Positions 24,191-32,973 of a stretch of 64,000 bases of DNA are shown piece by piece. Within the stretch, counting starts at the first letter, position 1. Each line of letters starts with the position of its first letter. The translations under genes and the position numbers were made by a program. The DNA comes from an uncultured Prevotellaceae bacterium (GTDB lineage Bacteria; Bacteroidota; Bacteroidia; Bacteroidales; Bacteroidaceae), in NCBI GenBank assembly GCA_900543815.1, contig UQST01000004.1, positions 72,484-136,483 on the forward strand, read 5' to 3'. Below the pieces are notes generated by a model. That model saw nothing but the letters and a program-made list of their open reading frames with translations. It was not told the origin of the DNA and searched no databases.

Positions 24191-26125
24191 TTATTCGTGC
24201 TTCTTGATTTCCTCTTGGGCAGTCTGCAGGGTGCTGAAGAGCGCCTCCTTCATCTGCAGGAATGTGCTGTCGGGCTGCTCTACAGGCTTTGAGACTCCGT
24301 CGGCATCCGTCCGGTAGAGCCACTCCGTATGGGTGGCAGGCTCATAGACATAGAGGTGGCCGTCGGTGCGCGCGCCTATCACATTGTCGGCTGTGTAGAG
24401 TGCCATGGAGCGTGGATGCTGCAGGACGTTCTGTCCGAAGTTCTCTTGATGGGCGGTGATGCCCAGCATGTTCAGCAGGGTTGGCTGCACGTCCATCTGC
24501 ATGCACCACGACTGCACCTCCTCGGCAGCCAGTCCCGGGGCATGGATGATGAGGGGTATGTGGTTGAGGCACTGCGGCATCTCGTTCTCTGAAGTGCCCG
24601 TCAGCTTGCCATGGTCGCCCAAGAGGACAAACACGGTGTGCTCATACCAGGGCTGCGCTTCGGCCTGCTTGAAGAAGAGACGCAGGGCGTCATCGGCATA
24701 CTCCACTATTTGCTCGTCCTCCTCATCGGCGTTGGGGTGGAACCACTCGGGTATGATGTAGGGCGGGTGGTTGCTTATGCTGAGCAGCGTGGCCATGAAG
24801 GGTTCCTTCTGCCGTGCCATCCGCCCCAGCGCGTAGCGGTATAGGTAGTGGTCGGGAACACCGAAACTGTTGACCACCTCCCGCTTGGGATAGTTCTCCT
24901 GAGCGTATATCTCATCGTATCCATTGGTGCGCAGGAAGGCATTCATATTGTCATACTGCGACTCGTGGGTCATAAAGAAGAGTGTGCGGTAGCCGTTGGC
25001 CTGCAGCACCGAAGGCAGTCCCTGGTAGTGCGGAATGTTGCTCCCCTTCATCAGATTGCGGAACATCAGGGCGGGGAAGGAGTATAGCGTGCTGAAGATA
25101 CCGTGGTTGGTGTGGTTGCCCGCCGAATAGAAGCGGGGGAAGTAGAGGCTCTTGCGGGCCAGGCTATCGAGGAAGGGCGTGAGTCCCTTGCCCGTCAGAT
25201 TGGCACTCATGCTCTCCATGAGGATGAGTACAACGTTCCGCCCCTTCAATTCAGAAGCGTGGCTGCCGCCGGGCACCAGCGTGTAGGACAGCGGGCGCTG
25301 CATCAGAGCCTGGCACTTGGCGCGTGCCTCATTGGCGGGCATGAGATTGAGCCGCCTGTTCTCGGGGCGTCGGTCGTCGAGCGTAGTGGTGAGCAGGTTG
25401 AATGCCGGGTTGATGCCCAGCTGGTTGAGGAAGGCATCGTGGCAGTAGTAGGCGGCGCTCACCTTGATGGGGTTGTAGCCCATGCGGCCTCTTATACCGA
25501 ACAGGCAGAGCCCTATCAGCACGCTTCCCAGCACCAGGGTGCCTGCTGCGCCCATGACGGTGTAGGGGCACGAACGGTCATGCACGCCCTTCCTCGGGGT
25601 CTGCTGCCCCTTGGGGAAGATGCGGCGGCGCAGCCTCATGGTCAGCCAGATGAAGGCAGCGGCGGTCAGCAGGAAGCCTATCATGGGCGGGTAATAGTCG
25701 TCCTCGCCCACGAGCATGCCTATGGTGGTGGTGCCATACTCCGCCCAGTTCCATATGCTGGAGTTGATGTTCTTGAAGAAGTACAGGAAGTAAGGGATGT
25801 CGGATGCCGATACCCCTATCGTCACCAGCCACATGACACGCATCCAGAGCAGGCTTGGTGCCAGCGCCGCACGGCTCTTGCCCGCCAGATGGCACAGCAC
25901 TGTGAAGGCCAGCGGAAGGATGAGGATGTAGCAGCCCACCACGTTGTCAAACCATACCCCACGCAGGAACGCCTGTGCCTGCAGGGCGATGCGGCCTGCC
26001 GATTCGGCTGCCAGGAAGTGGTGTCCGGCCACATACAGAGCCAGACGCATGATGCTGAGCATCAGCAGGCCTGCGGCATGGATGCCCAGCAGACAGGCCA
26101 GATGTCGGAGTAGGAGTCGTATCAT
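24191..26125 (-). CDS. LtaS/OpgB-like phosphoglycerol-transferase-family sulfatase-fold enzyme
   Basis: 644 residues: five membrane segments in the first 220 residues, then a periplasmic alkaline-phosphatase-superfamily domain. Visible catalytic elements are E in LILMESMSANL, the likely threonine nucleophile in GNHTNHGIFST, and metal ligands in LLGDHGK, all in family order. Relatives move phosphoglycerol or phosphoethanolamine from a lipid to a glycan, or act as phosphatases/sulfatases. Gram-negative cells have no lipoteichoic acid, so a glycan decoration or glucan is more likely the target. The start overlaps the GDPD-like gene as ATGA. Confidence 0.85.
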   Translation of the reverse strand: MIRLLLRHLACLLGIHAAGLLMLSIMRLALYVAGHHFLAAESAGRIALQAQAFLRGVWFDNVVGCYILILPLAFTVLCHLAGKSRAALAPSLLWMRVMWLVTIGVSASDIPYFLYFFKNINSSIWNWAEYGTTTIGMLVGEDDYYPPMIGFLLTAAAFIWLTMRLRRRIFPKGQQTPRKGVHDRSCPYTVMGAAGTLVLGSVLIGLCLFGIRGRMGYNPIKVSAAYYCHDAFLNQLGINPAFNLLTTTLDDRRPENRRLNLMPANEARAKCQALMQRPLSYTLVPGGSHASELKGRNVVLILMESMSANLTGKGLTPFLDSLARKSLYFPRFYSAGNHTNHGIFSTLYSFPALMFRNLMKGSNIPHYQGLPSVLQANGYRTLFFMTHESQYDNMNAFLRTNGYDEIYAQENYPKREVVNSFGVPDHYLYRYALGRMARQKEPFMATLLSISNHPPYIIPEWFHPNADEEDEQIVEYADDALRLFFKQAEAQPWYEHTVFVLLGDHGKLTGTSENEMPQCLNHIPLIIHAPGLAAEEVQSWCMQMDVQPTLLNMLGITAHQENFGQNVLQHPRSMALYTADNVIGARTDGHLYVYEPATHTEWLYRTDADGVSKPVEQPDSTFLQMKEALFSTLQTAQEEIKKHE

Positions 26126-26862
26126 CTGTGGTAGTGTCCTTTGTCCTTGACCAGTATCACCCTAAGGCGTTTGTCACGCAACATCACTTGCCCCAGGGGG
26201 TCAAATAGCATGCCGTACTGTGTGCGGTGGTGCATCCAGGTCAGGTAATCAATGTCTATGTCCTTGAACTGCCAGCGTAGAGTGTTATACCAATAGGCTG
26301 GGAACGAGAGGGCACGCACGCAGCCGCTCCTGGCCACTGTGCCCAAACGCGAAACCACGCTGTCGCGTTGCTCGCGGGAGAGGCTTGACGGGCGCGGAGC
26401 AGTCACATAGCACGAGGTGAAGTAGCTGTCGCGGGTGAGGAGGAAGAGCTGTTGCCACTGAGGCGATTCGATGATGAGTTGGCTCTTGCTCACGCCATAA
26501 TCCATAAGCAAGCTGTCCAGCCTGAGCTTGAATGCCAGTTGGTTGTCCTCTGACAGGTTCTTGACATCCATCCACATGTGCCTTTCGGGATGCTCGCCCA
26601 GGTACTTCATGTAGGGTTCTATGCCCAAGTGGAAGGTGGTGTCCAGGTCGTGTGTCACGTCCATCACGCCGCCGGCGCGCAGACAGATGTTCACTTCGAT
26701 GTTGGGGTAGCGGTGCTCCTTCTCGTGCAGCTTCTCGATGGAGTTGCACCGGTGGAGCCATATCTTGTAAGGATAATTGTCCACCAGCGTCCACACATAT
26801 GCGGCATAGCATAGGATGGCACAGGCAAGGACGGCTGTGATAATCAGTGTTGCTTTCTTCAT
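26122..26862 (-). CDS. GDPD-like membrane-anchored protein
   Basis: 246 residues with an N-terminal membrane anchor (residues about 4-26). It contains the start of a glycerophosphodiesterase-like barrel: LHRCNSIEKL (HR motif), IEVNICLRAGG (usual ExD is ExN here) and MDVTHD (HD motif). It also resembles the FAM151/GDPD-like group. Phosphodiesterase activity is plausible but the ExN change weakens it. It is first in an operon with the LtaS-like, GtrA and GT2 genes (4-base overlap to LtaS-like). A TATCTTTG promoter element is at 26897-26904. Confidence 0.72.
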   Translation of the reverse strand: MKKATLIITAVLACAILCYAAYVWTLVDNYPYKIWLHRCNSIEKLHEKEHRYPNIEVNICLRAGGVMDVTHDLDTTFHLGIEPYMKYLGEHPERHMWMDVKNLSEDNQLAFKLRLDSLLMDYGVSKSQLIIESPQWQQLFLLTRDSYFTSCYVTAPRPSSLSREQRDSVVSRLGTVARSGCVRALSFPAYWYNTLRWQFKDIDIDYLTWMHHRTQYGMLFDPLGQVMLRDKRLRVILVKDKGHYHR

Positions 26863-26896
26863 CTTTTATGGTGCGTGGCTCTGGCCATGCTATCTG

Positions 26897-26955
26897 CAAA
26901 GATAGGACTTTTGGGTGAGTTTGCTTGTGTCTGTGCGCTGGAATGTGTACTTTTG
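26897..26955. promoter_or_regulatory. Divergent promoter pair
   Basis: Minus strand: TATCTTTG at 26897-26904 for the GDPD-like operon. Plus strand: CTTG 26924-26927, 20 bases, TACTTTTG 26948-26955 for the WaaP-like gene at 26972. Leaders are short, about 35 and 15 bases. Confidence 0.65.
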
Positions 26956-26971
26956 CACAAAATACTATCCA

Positions 26972-27808
26972 ATGAAGCGGTCTCACACCACCATTCCACA
27001 GGCCAATGTCCTGTCGCGCATCCTGCACCCCACTTCCATGAAGCTCTATCCGGGCTACGAGGGACTGGCTGACTTCATGCGCTCGCTTCCTGCTGCCTTT
27101 GAGCGCGGAGAAGGCCAACTCATCCACGACGGGCGCAACCAGCTGCGCATCCTCTGCCATGAGGGAGTGGAGTATGTGGTGAAGTCCTACCAGGTACCCA
27201 TTCTGCTCAACCGGCTGGTGTATGGTTTCCTGCGGCCGTCAAAGGCTGAGCGCTCCCTGCTCAATGCCCAGCGGCTCATCGACATGGGCGTGGGCTCGCC
27301 CCTGCCGGTGGGATTCATCAACATCCGCAACGGCCTCCTCTTCACCCACAGCTATATGGTGACGGTGCGCTCGCGCTGCCCCTACCGCTACGACATGCTC
27401 CTCAAGCAGCAGTTCGACTGTGCCGAGCAGCTCTGCCGCGAGGTAGGACGCTGCACTGCAGTGATGCACGAGCACGGGATGTACAATATGGACTACAATC
27501 CCAGCAACATTCTGTTCGACGTCACACCGCGTCCCCGTCTTGAGGGCACCCGCTATGTGAGTGACAGCCTGAAGGATGTGAAGGTGAACCTGGAGCTGGT
27601 GGATCTCAACCGCATCCGCATGGGGCATGTGGATATGCACAAAGGCTGCTTCAATCTGCGCTACCTGCCTGCCAATGCCGGCATGCACCGCTGCATGGCC
27701 GAGGAGTATGCCCGTGTACGGGGATTCGATCCCGAGGAGTGTTACAGGCTCATCCGCGACACCCGCTTGCAGCATCCCGAGGCCGTGGATTGGGAGAAGC
27801 AGCCATAG
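26972..27808 (+). CDS. Kdo/WaaP-type lipopolysaccharide kinase family protein
   Basis: 278 residues from ATG 26972, directly after a TACTTTTG promoter. The protein-kinase-like fold is shown by EYVVKSYQVP (lysine of the ATP site), the catalytic loop GMYNMDYNPSNILF (D and N) and the metal-binding VDLNR. Members phosphorylate a heptose or Kdo of the LPS core in the cytoplasm. It has no signal peptide. It is transcribed away from the LtaS-like operon; shared promoter space hints at joint envelope roles. The stop codon is followed at once by a 22-bp repeat array. Confidence 0.85.
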   Translation: MKRSHTTIPQANVLSRILHPTSMKLYPGYEGLADFMRSLPAAFERGEGQLIHDGRNQLRILCHEGVEYVVKSYQVPILLNRLVYGFLRPSKAERSLLNAQRLIDMGVGSPLPVGFINIRNGLLFTHSYMVTVRSRCPYRYDMLLKQQFDCAEQLCREVGRCTAVMHEHGMYNMDYNPSNILFDVTPRPRLEGTRYVSDSLKDVKVNLELVDLNRIRMGHVDMHKGCFNLRYLPANAGMHRCMAEEYARVRGFDPEECYRLIRDTRLQHPEAVDWEKQP

Positions 27809-27896
27809 GGCAGTGCCGTGCATCGGCCATCGCAGCGCGCTGCATCCCGCATCGCAGCGCATTGCACAGGCCATCGCAGCGCGCTGTGTAATCTGT
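27809..27896 (+). repeat. 22-bp palindromic array, locus C (4 units)
   Basis: Units start at 27809, 27831, 27853 and 27875, beginning at the first base after the stop codon of the kinase gene. Two cores are GCAGCGCGCTG(C/T); linkers read ATCGGCCATC and ATCCCGCATC. Orientation as in locus A. Confidence 0.88.
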
Positions 27897-28021
27897 GCGG
27901 ATAGTGTGCATGCATTCTTTCCTGCGACTGCGTGAATATGCGGAGAGCGGTGGAAGGCGTTCTCCGGCTCCATTCTTTCTCCTCGGACGGCTCTCTGGCC
28001 AATATCCTGACCTGCCCTTCC

Positions 28022-28219
28022 GATGAACATTCTCCTCTATGCGTAACCTCACCCGGCCTTTAGTAGAATCTTATCCAGTCTATAGCGAAGCCTTACCCGG
28101 CCTTTAGTAGAATCTCACCCAGCCTATAGCGAAACCTTATCCAGTTTATAGCGAAATCTTATCCGGCCTATAACGTAACCTTGCCTGGTCTATAGCGAAT
28201 CTTCAGCCGACCTTTTGTG
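28022..28219 (+). repeat. Third 22-bp tandem family (9 units)
   Basis: Nine periods of exactly 22 bp (198 bases). Units share CCTTAYCC, RGYCTATAGCG or GGCCTTTAGTA, and two alternating variants (TATAGCG ends and TTTAGTA ends) appear at first. There is no similarity to the palindromic family apart from the period. No coding frame; between convergent genes. Confidence 0.85.
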
Positions 28220-28328
28220 TGGCAGTCGCATGGCGGCGCCCCTTGGTCATTCTCTGCGCTTCTGGTCCTTGTCTGCATTTCTCCCTTTTTTCCAAGAAGC
28301 CGTGTCCCTGCTCCTGTGCGGTGGCTTC

Positions 28329-28394
28329 CATTTCATCAGGCAGCACGGGAAATCTCATTTGGCGGCACAAAGAGTCTCATCTGGCAGCACCAAA
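28329..28394 (+). repeat. Fourth 22-bp tandem family (3 units)
   Basis: Three 22-base periods (28329, 28351, 28373) share TCTCATYTGGCRGCAC or TTTCATCAGGCAGCAC. The last unit abuts a minus-strand terminator. Confidence 0.7.
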
Positions 28395-28423
28395 AAAGGG
28401 ACCGCACACGATGGTGCAGTCCC
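28392..28423 (-). terminator. Terminator after the DUF3244 gene
   Basis: GGGACCGCAC (28398-28407) and GTGCAGTCCC (28414-28423) pair with one G-T; on the minus strand TTTTTTGG follows. Confidence 0.82.
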
Positions 28424-28508
28424 CATATAAGGTGGTTTTGTAGCCGCGTTTTTCCCCGCATGGCCTGCCGTGCGAGCCATGTGTCGGTGACATAGGGGCG
28501 CGTAGGGC

Positions 28509-28934
28509 TTATTCCCAGTCGCTGTTCCAGTTGTCGGCTGGCTCTGCCAGAATCTGGCCTGTGTGGATGTAGCCGGCAGTGGTCTTCACACTGATGGTCA
28601 GTGTGCTGGTCACTTCGCCGATGTAGCAGGCGTAGTCCTTCCATGTGCCGAACGGGCGCCATATCTGGAGCTGGCCCTGCTCGTTGCGCAGTGTGAGCGA
28701 TGCCAGGCCCTCGCTCTCGGCGAAGCTGATGTAGAGCCATCCGTCCTCGTAGGTGCAGTCAACGCTTCTCAGGTCGAGCAGCCAGGGGCGGTTGCTCTTC
28801 ATGGCACTGGGGTTCAGTCTGATGTCCTGCTTCTGGGGAGCTGGAACGTCATCGGTTGCACCGGCGGCCATAACGGATACATGTCCGCACAGGAGTGTGA
28901 TGCCAAGGATTGCGAAAAGGATCTTGTGTCTCAT
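28509..28934 (-). CDS. DUF3244 domain protein
   Basis: 141 residues from ATG 28934 with a signal peptide (ILFAILGITLLCGHVSVMAAG). The mature protein has DIRLNPSAMKSNRP, then an Ig-like beta domain: LYISFAESEGLASLTLRNEQG and VTSTLTISVKTTAGYIHTGQ, as in DUF3244 proteins of Bacteroidetes. It is a small secreted or periplasmic protein of unknown role. A TACATTTG promoter box is at 28965-28972. It has no operon partner. Confidence 0.82.
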   Translation of the reverse strand: MRHKILFAILGITLLCGHVSVMAAGATDDVPAPQKQDIRLNPSAMKSNRPWLLDLRSVDCTYEDGWLYISFAESEGLASLTLRNEQGQLQIWRPFGTWKDYACYIGEVTSTLTISVKTTAGYIHTGQILAEPADNWNSDWE

Positions 28935-28964
28935 GTGATTGTGCTTGGTTACTATTGTTGCTTG

Positions 28965-28972
28965 CAAATGTA
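28965..28972 (-). promoter_or_regulatory. Promoter -7 box for the DUF3244 gene
   Basis: TACATTTG on the minus strand, 30 bases before ATG 28934. Confidence 0.55.
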
Positions 28973-29045
28973 CGATTTTCCGTTGTACTGTCCAAGCGTT
29001 TGAACCAATTTGCTTCTTCCCGTGCAATTTTGTTCCTTTATAACC

Positions 29046-29092
29046 GTAAAATGCAGTGCGGCAGCATGGTATGCTTGTCCCATGCTGCCGCA
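29046..29092 (-). terminator. Terminator after the TPR regulator
   Basis: TGCGGCAGCATGG (29057-29069) pairs perfectly with CCATGCTGCCGCA (29080-29092); on the minus strand CTGCATTTTACGG follows. Confidence 0.75.
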
Positions 29093-29116
29093 GTGTGTAC
29101 CCTCGGGTGCGCGTGC

Positions 29117-30835
29117 CTACTCCTTTTCCTCTTCCTCGCGCTTCTGCACCGAGATGGGGTCTTTGTCCGTATCGTGCCAGAGCTTGCTGATGAAGAGCTC
29201 CTTGTTGGGTGCGTCGGTGCGGTTGATGCGCTCCACCAGTCGCATTCGCTTGGTGTAGTAATACTTGAGCTTGATTCCTGTGCACAGGCACACAGCGCGC
29301 GGTGCCAGTCCTGCATAGACGAGTGTGGCAAAGAGGACGTCCTCCTGCTTCAGCTCGGGGCACTGGGTGCGCAGTTTCGTCACGATGCCGTTCATCGAGT
29401 TGTTCACCAGGGTCTCTATCTCTTCCATGTGCTTGCGGCTACAGATGCGCTCCATCTCCTTGTCAACCTTGCTTATGATACCCGCCTTAAGCTTCTCGTT
29501 GTCGCCTTTCTCGAAGTATTCATTGCAAAGCATGTTCACCAGGTCCCATCGTCCACGCATGCTCTTCTCGGCTTGCATCTTCAAGTCCTGGTTCTCCTTA
29601 TCGTCCTTCTTGAGGCGTTCCGACAGCAAGAGTATCTCGTTCATCTTGCTTTCGATGAGCGAGTCTTTGACGTGCACCCTGAACCGATGCGTGATGGCTG
29701 TCATCATGATGACTATCATGCACACGATGATAACGATGATGGTGAGCCGTTGCATGCGCTCCTTGGCGGTGCCCTCCTTCTGTGCCTGCCTGTCGTAATA
29801 GTCCCTCTGCACGGTGACCACCGCCTGGCGGAAGTCCTCGTTGGTGGCTTCGGTCTGGTATGCCAGCAGGGTGTCGGCATAGATGACAGCGTGGTCGTAT
29901 CTGCCTTCGGCCTTGCACATCTCATATACCGCACGGGTGATATACACCTTGTCCATGGCATCCCTCACCTGTGCCCATGCGCTGCGCACTTCCTCTGTGG
30001 CGCCCTTTATGTCACCCTTCGAGTGCTTGATGATGGCGAGCCAGGTATGTTCCACGGGTCCTGGTTGGTAGTTGTCACGGCAGGACATGAGCTTCTGCAT
30101 GCACTTCTCGGCCTTTTGGTAGTCGCGCTTGTCGATGAGGATGTACATGCGCTGTGCCATGCAGTCGGAGATGACGCCCGAATCGGTGGCCACTTCATCT
30201 ATGCTGTCGATCAGAGCCAGTGCCTTGTCGTAGGTGGCGGAGTTCATCGTATAGGCATCCACCACATCGGTGAGGCAGAACCAGTGGTTCACTTCTCGGC
30301 CCGCCTTCTTGTAGTACTCTGCGGCATTGCGGCTGTGTAGCAGGCAGTCGTCATACTTCTGTGTCCGGCGGAACACGTGGGCAAGCACTTCCTCGCTTCG
30401 GGCCATCCACAGGTAGTCGCTGTCCTGGGCGGCCAGTTCCGACGCCTCGGTGGCTGCGAGCACGGCCTTTCCCAGGTCGTGGTTGACGAGGTTGATGCGT
30501 GCTTTCGCCTGCAGGCTCTTCATGAGCGACTGCTTTGGCCCATGCTCACGGAAGTAGCTGACGGCGGTGTTGATGAGCGAATCGCTGCGTATCTCATAGC
30601 CGTTGAGGTAACGTGCCTGTGTGTAGAGCAGGGCATAGCGTGCCTGCTGCTCGCGGGTGGGTATGTTCTGCCGGCCGATGCTGTCGAGCATGTCGAGCGC
30701 TCTGGCAGGGTCTGTCTTCATGGTCTCTTCGGTCTGACTCAGGTGGTCTTCCATCCTCTCTGCATCGGCGCATGCCGCCAGAAGGCATATTGCCGCGAGG
30801 AGCGTCAGCCGGATGATTGTGTAGGTTTTCTTCAT
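29117..30835 (-). CDS. TPR lipoprotein with membrane segment and cytoplasmic helix-turn-helix-like end
   Basis: 572 residues from ATG 30835. Lipobox LAAC puts the lipidated cysteine at residue 22. Residues about 30-340 are TPR-like helical repeats; residues 364-382 form a membrane segment; a coiled coil follows. The last 90 residues (PELKQEDVLFATLVYAGLAP, then GIKLKYYYTKRMRLVERINR) look like a LuxR-style helix-turn-helix in which stress on membrane or periplasmic TPRs could be signalled inside. This layout is common among Bacteroidetes regulators without kinases. A lipobox and an internal membrane span together are odd, so the N-terminus may be a plain signal anchor. It follows tsaE by 122 bases. 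Confidence 0.72.
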   Translation of the reverse strand: MKKTYTIIRLTLLAAICLLAACADAERMEDHLSQTEETMKTDPARALDMLDSIGRQNIPTREQQARYALLYTQARYLNGYEIRSDSLINTAVSYFREHGPKQSLMKSLQAKARINLVNHDLGKAVLAATEASELAAQDSDYLWMARSEEVLAHVFRRTQKYDDCLLHSRNAAEYYKKAGREVNHWFCLTDVVDAYTMNSATYDKALALIDSIDEVATDSGVISDCMAQRMYILIDKRDYQKAEKCMQKLMSCRDNYQPGPVEHTWLAIIKHSKGDIKGATEEVRSAWAQVRDAMDKVYITRAVYEMCKAEGRYDHAVIYADTLLAYQTEATNEDFRQAVVTVQRDYYDRQAQKEGTAKERMQRLTIIVIIVCMIVIMMTAITHRFRVHVKDSLIESKMNEILLLSERLKKDDKENQDLKMQAEKSMRGRWDLVNMLCNEYFEKGDNEKLKAGIISKVDKEMERICSRKHMEEIETLVNNSMNGIVTKLRTQCPELKQEDVLFATLVYAGLAPRAVCLCTGIKLKYYYTKRMRLVERINRTDAPNKELFISKLWHDTDKDPISVQKREEEEKE

Positions 30836-30957
30836 GTCGGGCTCTGTGGGGAATGTTGGTTTGTGGTGGGTGCGCTTGCATGGGTGAATGGGGAAGCGGG
30901 CCGGGTGGCCTGCCCTTGTCCTGCCGTTGCGCTGCTGCGCAGGCACAAGGGCACCCC

Positions 30958-31371
30958 TTAGTCTCCCATGATGACCTGCCTGCTGCCGTCGGGCAGTTCG
31001 CTGATATCCACCCGCACGGCTTCTTGGGGCAAGATATCCTCGATGAGCTCGGGCCACTCCACGAAGCAAGGGTGCCCGCTATAGAAATACTCGTCGCATC
31101 CCATGTCGTAGGCTTCGCTCAGACGCTTGATGCGATAGAAGTCGAAGTGATATATGGGCTCTCCCTGGCCGTCCTCATATTCGTTGACGATGGCGAAGGT
31201 GGGTGAATTGACAGTGTCTGCCACGCCCAGCTCACGGCACAGGGCCTTGATGAACGTAGTCTTTCCCGCGCCCATCTTGCCGTAGAAGGCAAATACTGTG
31301 GCGCCATGCATGGCCTGCACAAACTGGGCGGCGGCCTGCTGGATGTTCTCTTCCTGGAATGTTATAGTCAT
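30958..31371 (-). CDS. tsaE: tRNA N6-threonylcarbamoyladenosine biosynthesis ATPase TsaE
   Basis: 137 residues. The P-loop is FYGKMGAGKTTFIKAL; NSPTFAIVNEYE and IYHFDFYRIK are the family motifs with the conserved aspartate, and FVEWPELIEDILPQ is close to the C-terminus. TsaE works with TsaB and TsaD to make t6A in tRNAs reading ANN codons. Neither partner is in the window. It starts 11 bases after porX and is therefore in the same transcript. Confidence 0.93.
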   Translation of the reverse strand: MTITFQEENIQQAAAQFVQAMHGATVFAFYGKMGAGKTTFIKALCRELGVADTVNSPTFAIVNEYEDGQGEPIYHFDFYRIKRLSEAYDMGCDEYFYSGHPCFVEWPELIEDILPQEAVRVDISELPDGSRQVIMGD

Positions 31372-31382
31372 GTGTCTTGTGT

Positions 31383-32936
31383 TTATGAACGTTTCTTCCC
31401 GTGCAGGGTGACCAGCGGGATGAGCATCTCCTCCATGCTGACTCCCCCGTGCTGGAAGGTGTCCTTGTAGTATTGAACGTAGTAATTGTAGTTGTTCGGG
31501 TAGGCGAAGAAGTCATCGCCGGCGGCAAAGATGTAGGCCGTACTGAGGTTCGGGCTCGGGAGCCCTGCCTTGTGCGGGTCGCGTATCTCCAGTACCTCCT
31601 TCGGGTTATAGCTTAGGCTCTTGCCCAGCTTGTAGCGTAGGTTGGTGTTGGTATTCTTGTCGCCCACCACCTTGATGGGGTTGTAGCAGCGTATGCTCCC
31701 GTGGTCGGTGGTCAGCACAACGGTATAGCCGGTGGCAGCCAGCGCCTTGAAAAGCTCGCCCACCGCCGAGTGCCTGAACCAGCTGAGCGTTATGCTGCGG
31801 TAGGCAGCCTCGTTGCTGGCCAGTTCCCTCACCATGCGGCTTTCGGTGCGGGCATGTGAGAGCATGTCGATAAAGTTGAGCACCACCACATTGAGGTCGT
31901 ACTTCTGCAGCGCGGGGAGCTGTTGGAGAAGTTTCTCAGCGGCCACCGAGTCGTTTACCTTATGGTAGCTGAAGGTGTTGTGGCGCCTATATCGGTCAAA
32001 CTGAGTCTTGATGAGCGGCGCCTCGTTGAGGTTCTTCCCCTCCTCGGAGTCCTCATCTACCCACAACTCAGGGAACATGCGTGCTATGATGTTAGGCATG
32101 AGTCCGCTGAAGATGGCGTTTCGAGCATACTGCGTGGCGGTGGGCAGGATGCTGCAATACAGGCTCTCGTCGCAGGTGAAGAGCTCTGAAAGCTCCGACT
32201 GAAGCACTTTCCACTGGTCGTACCTGAAGTTGTCTATCACGATGAGGAACACTTTCTCGCCCTGGTTGAGGGCGGGGAAGATGCGGCTCTTGAAGATGTC
32301 GGGGCTCATGAGGGGGCGTGTGTCGGCCTGTGCCATCCACTGCATGTAGTTGCGACGCACGAACTTCGAGAATTCGCGGTTGGCTTCACTCCTCTGCATA
32401 GCCAGCATCTCCTTCATGGCCGAGTCGGTCTCTGATAGCTGCAACTCCCAATACGTAAGCCTTTTATACACCTCCACCCACTCGTCGAAGGTCATGGAGT
32501 CATTGATCTGCATGCCCAGCTTGCCAAAGTCTTGCCGGTAGGCCGACTGGGTCTGCTCGGTGACTATCTCCTTCTGGTGGATATTCTTCTTCAGCGTAGA
32601 GAGAATCTGTATGGGGTTTACGGGCTTGATGAGGTAATCGGCAATCTTTGCCCCTATGGCCTGCTCCATTATGTTTTCCTCCTCGCTCTTGGTTACCATC
32701 ACCACAGGAGTGGCGGGGCAGATCTCCTTGATGCGGGTGAGCGTCTCCAGTCCACTCAGTCCCGGCATGTTCTCATCCAGCAGAATCAGGTCGAAGGTGT
32801 GCTCTGCACAGCAGTCCAGAGCGTCGTGACCGTTGCTCACGGTGCACACTTCGTAGCCCTTCTTCTGCAGGAAGAGTATGTGTGCTCCCAGCAGTTCTAT
32901 CTCGTCGTCAACCCATAGGAGTTTGTATGCAGCCAT
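31383..32936 (-). CDS. porX: PorX-type response regulator with PglZ domain
   Basis: 517 residues from ATG 32936. The receiver domain has acidic pair D10/D11, phosphoacceptor D54 (LILLDENMPG), T82 and K104 (YLIKPVNP). A helical linker leads to a PglZ/alkaline-phosphatase-superfamily domain with FLIVIDNFRYDQW, SILPTATQYARNAIF, NFIDMLSHAR and LTTDHGS, keeping the metal-binding Asp/His set. In Porphyromonas and Flavobacterium PorX controls type IX secretion. Its partner kinase PorY is not here. It lies 37 bases after the SprE/PorW-like gene, joining two T9SS-linked genes in one operon. Confidence 0.9.
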   Translation of the reverse strand: MAAYKLLWVDDEIELLGAHILFLQKKGYEVCTVSNGHDALDCCAEHTFDLILLDENMPGLSGLETLTRIKEICPATPVVMVTKSEEENIMEQAIGAKIADYLIKPVNPIQILSTLKKNIHQKEIVTEQTQSAYRQDFGKLGMQINDSMTFDEWVEVYKRLTYWELQLSETDSAMKEMLAMQRSEANREFSKFVRRNYMQWMAQADTRPLMSPDIFKSRIFPALNQGEKVFLIVIDNFRYDQWKVLQSELSELFTCDESLYCSILPTATQYARNAIFSGLMPNIIARMFPELWVDEDSEEGKNLNEAPLIKTQFDRYRRHNTFSYHKVNDSVAAEKLLQQLPALQKYDLNVVVLNFIDMLSHARTESRMVRELASNEAAYRSITLSWFRHSAVGELFKALAATGYTVVLTTDHGSIRCYNPIKVVGDKNTNTNLRYKLGKSLSYNPKEVLEIRDPHKAGLPSPNLSTAYIFAAGDDFFAYPNNYNYYVQYYKDTFQHGGVSMEEMLIPLVTLHGKKRS

Positions 32937-32973
32937 ATTGTGTGTCCCTTTCTTTGTTATTGTCAACTCTTGG

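Noticed and set aside
24191..26125. True lipoteichoic acid synthesis
   Set aside because: The other genes point to a Gram-negative envelope (Wzi, SprE, WaaP-like); LtaS-like enzymes there act on other substrates.
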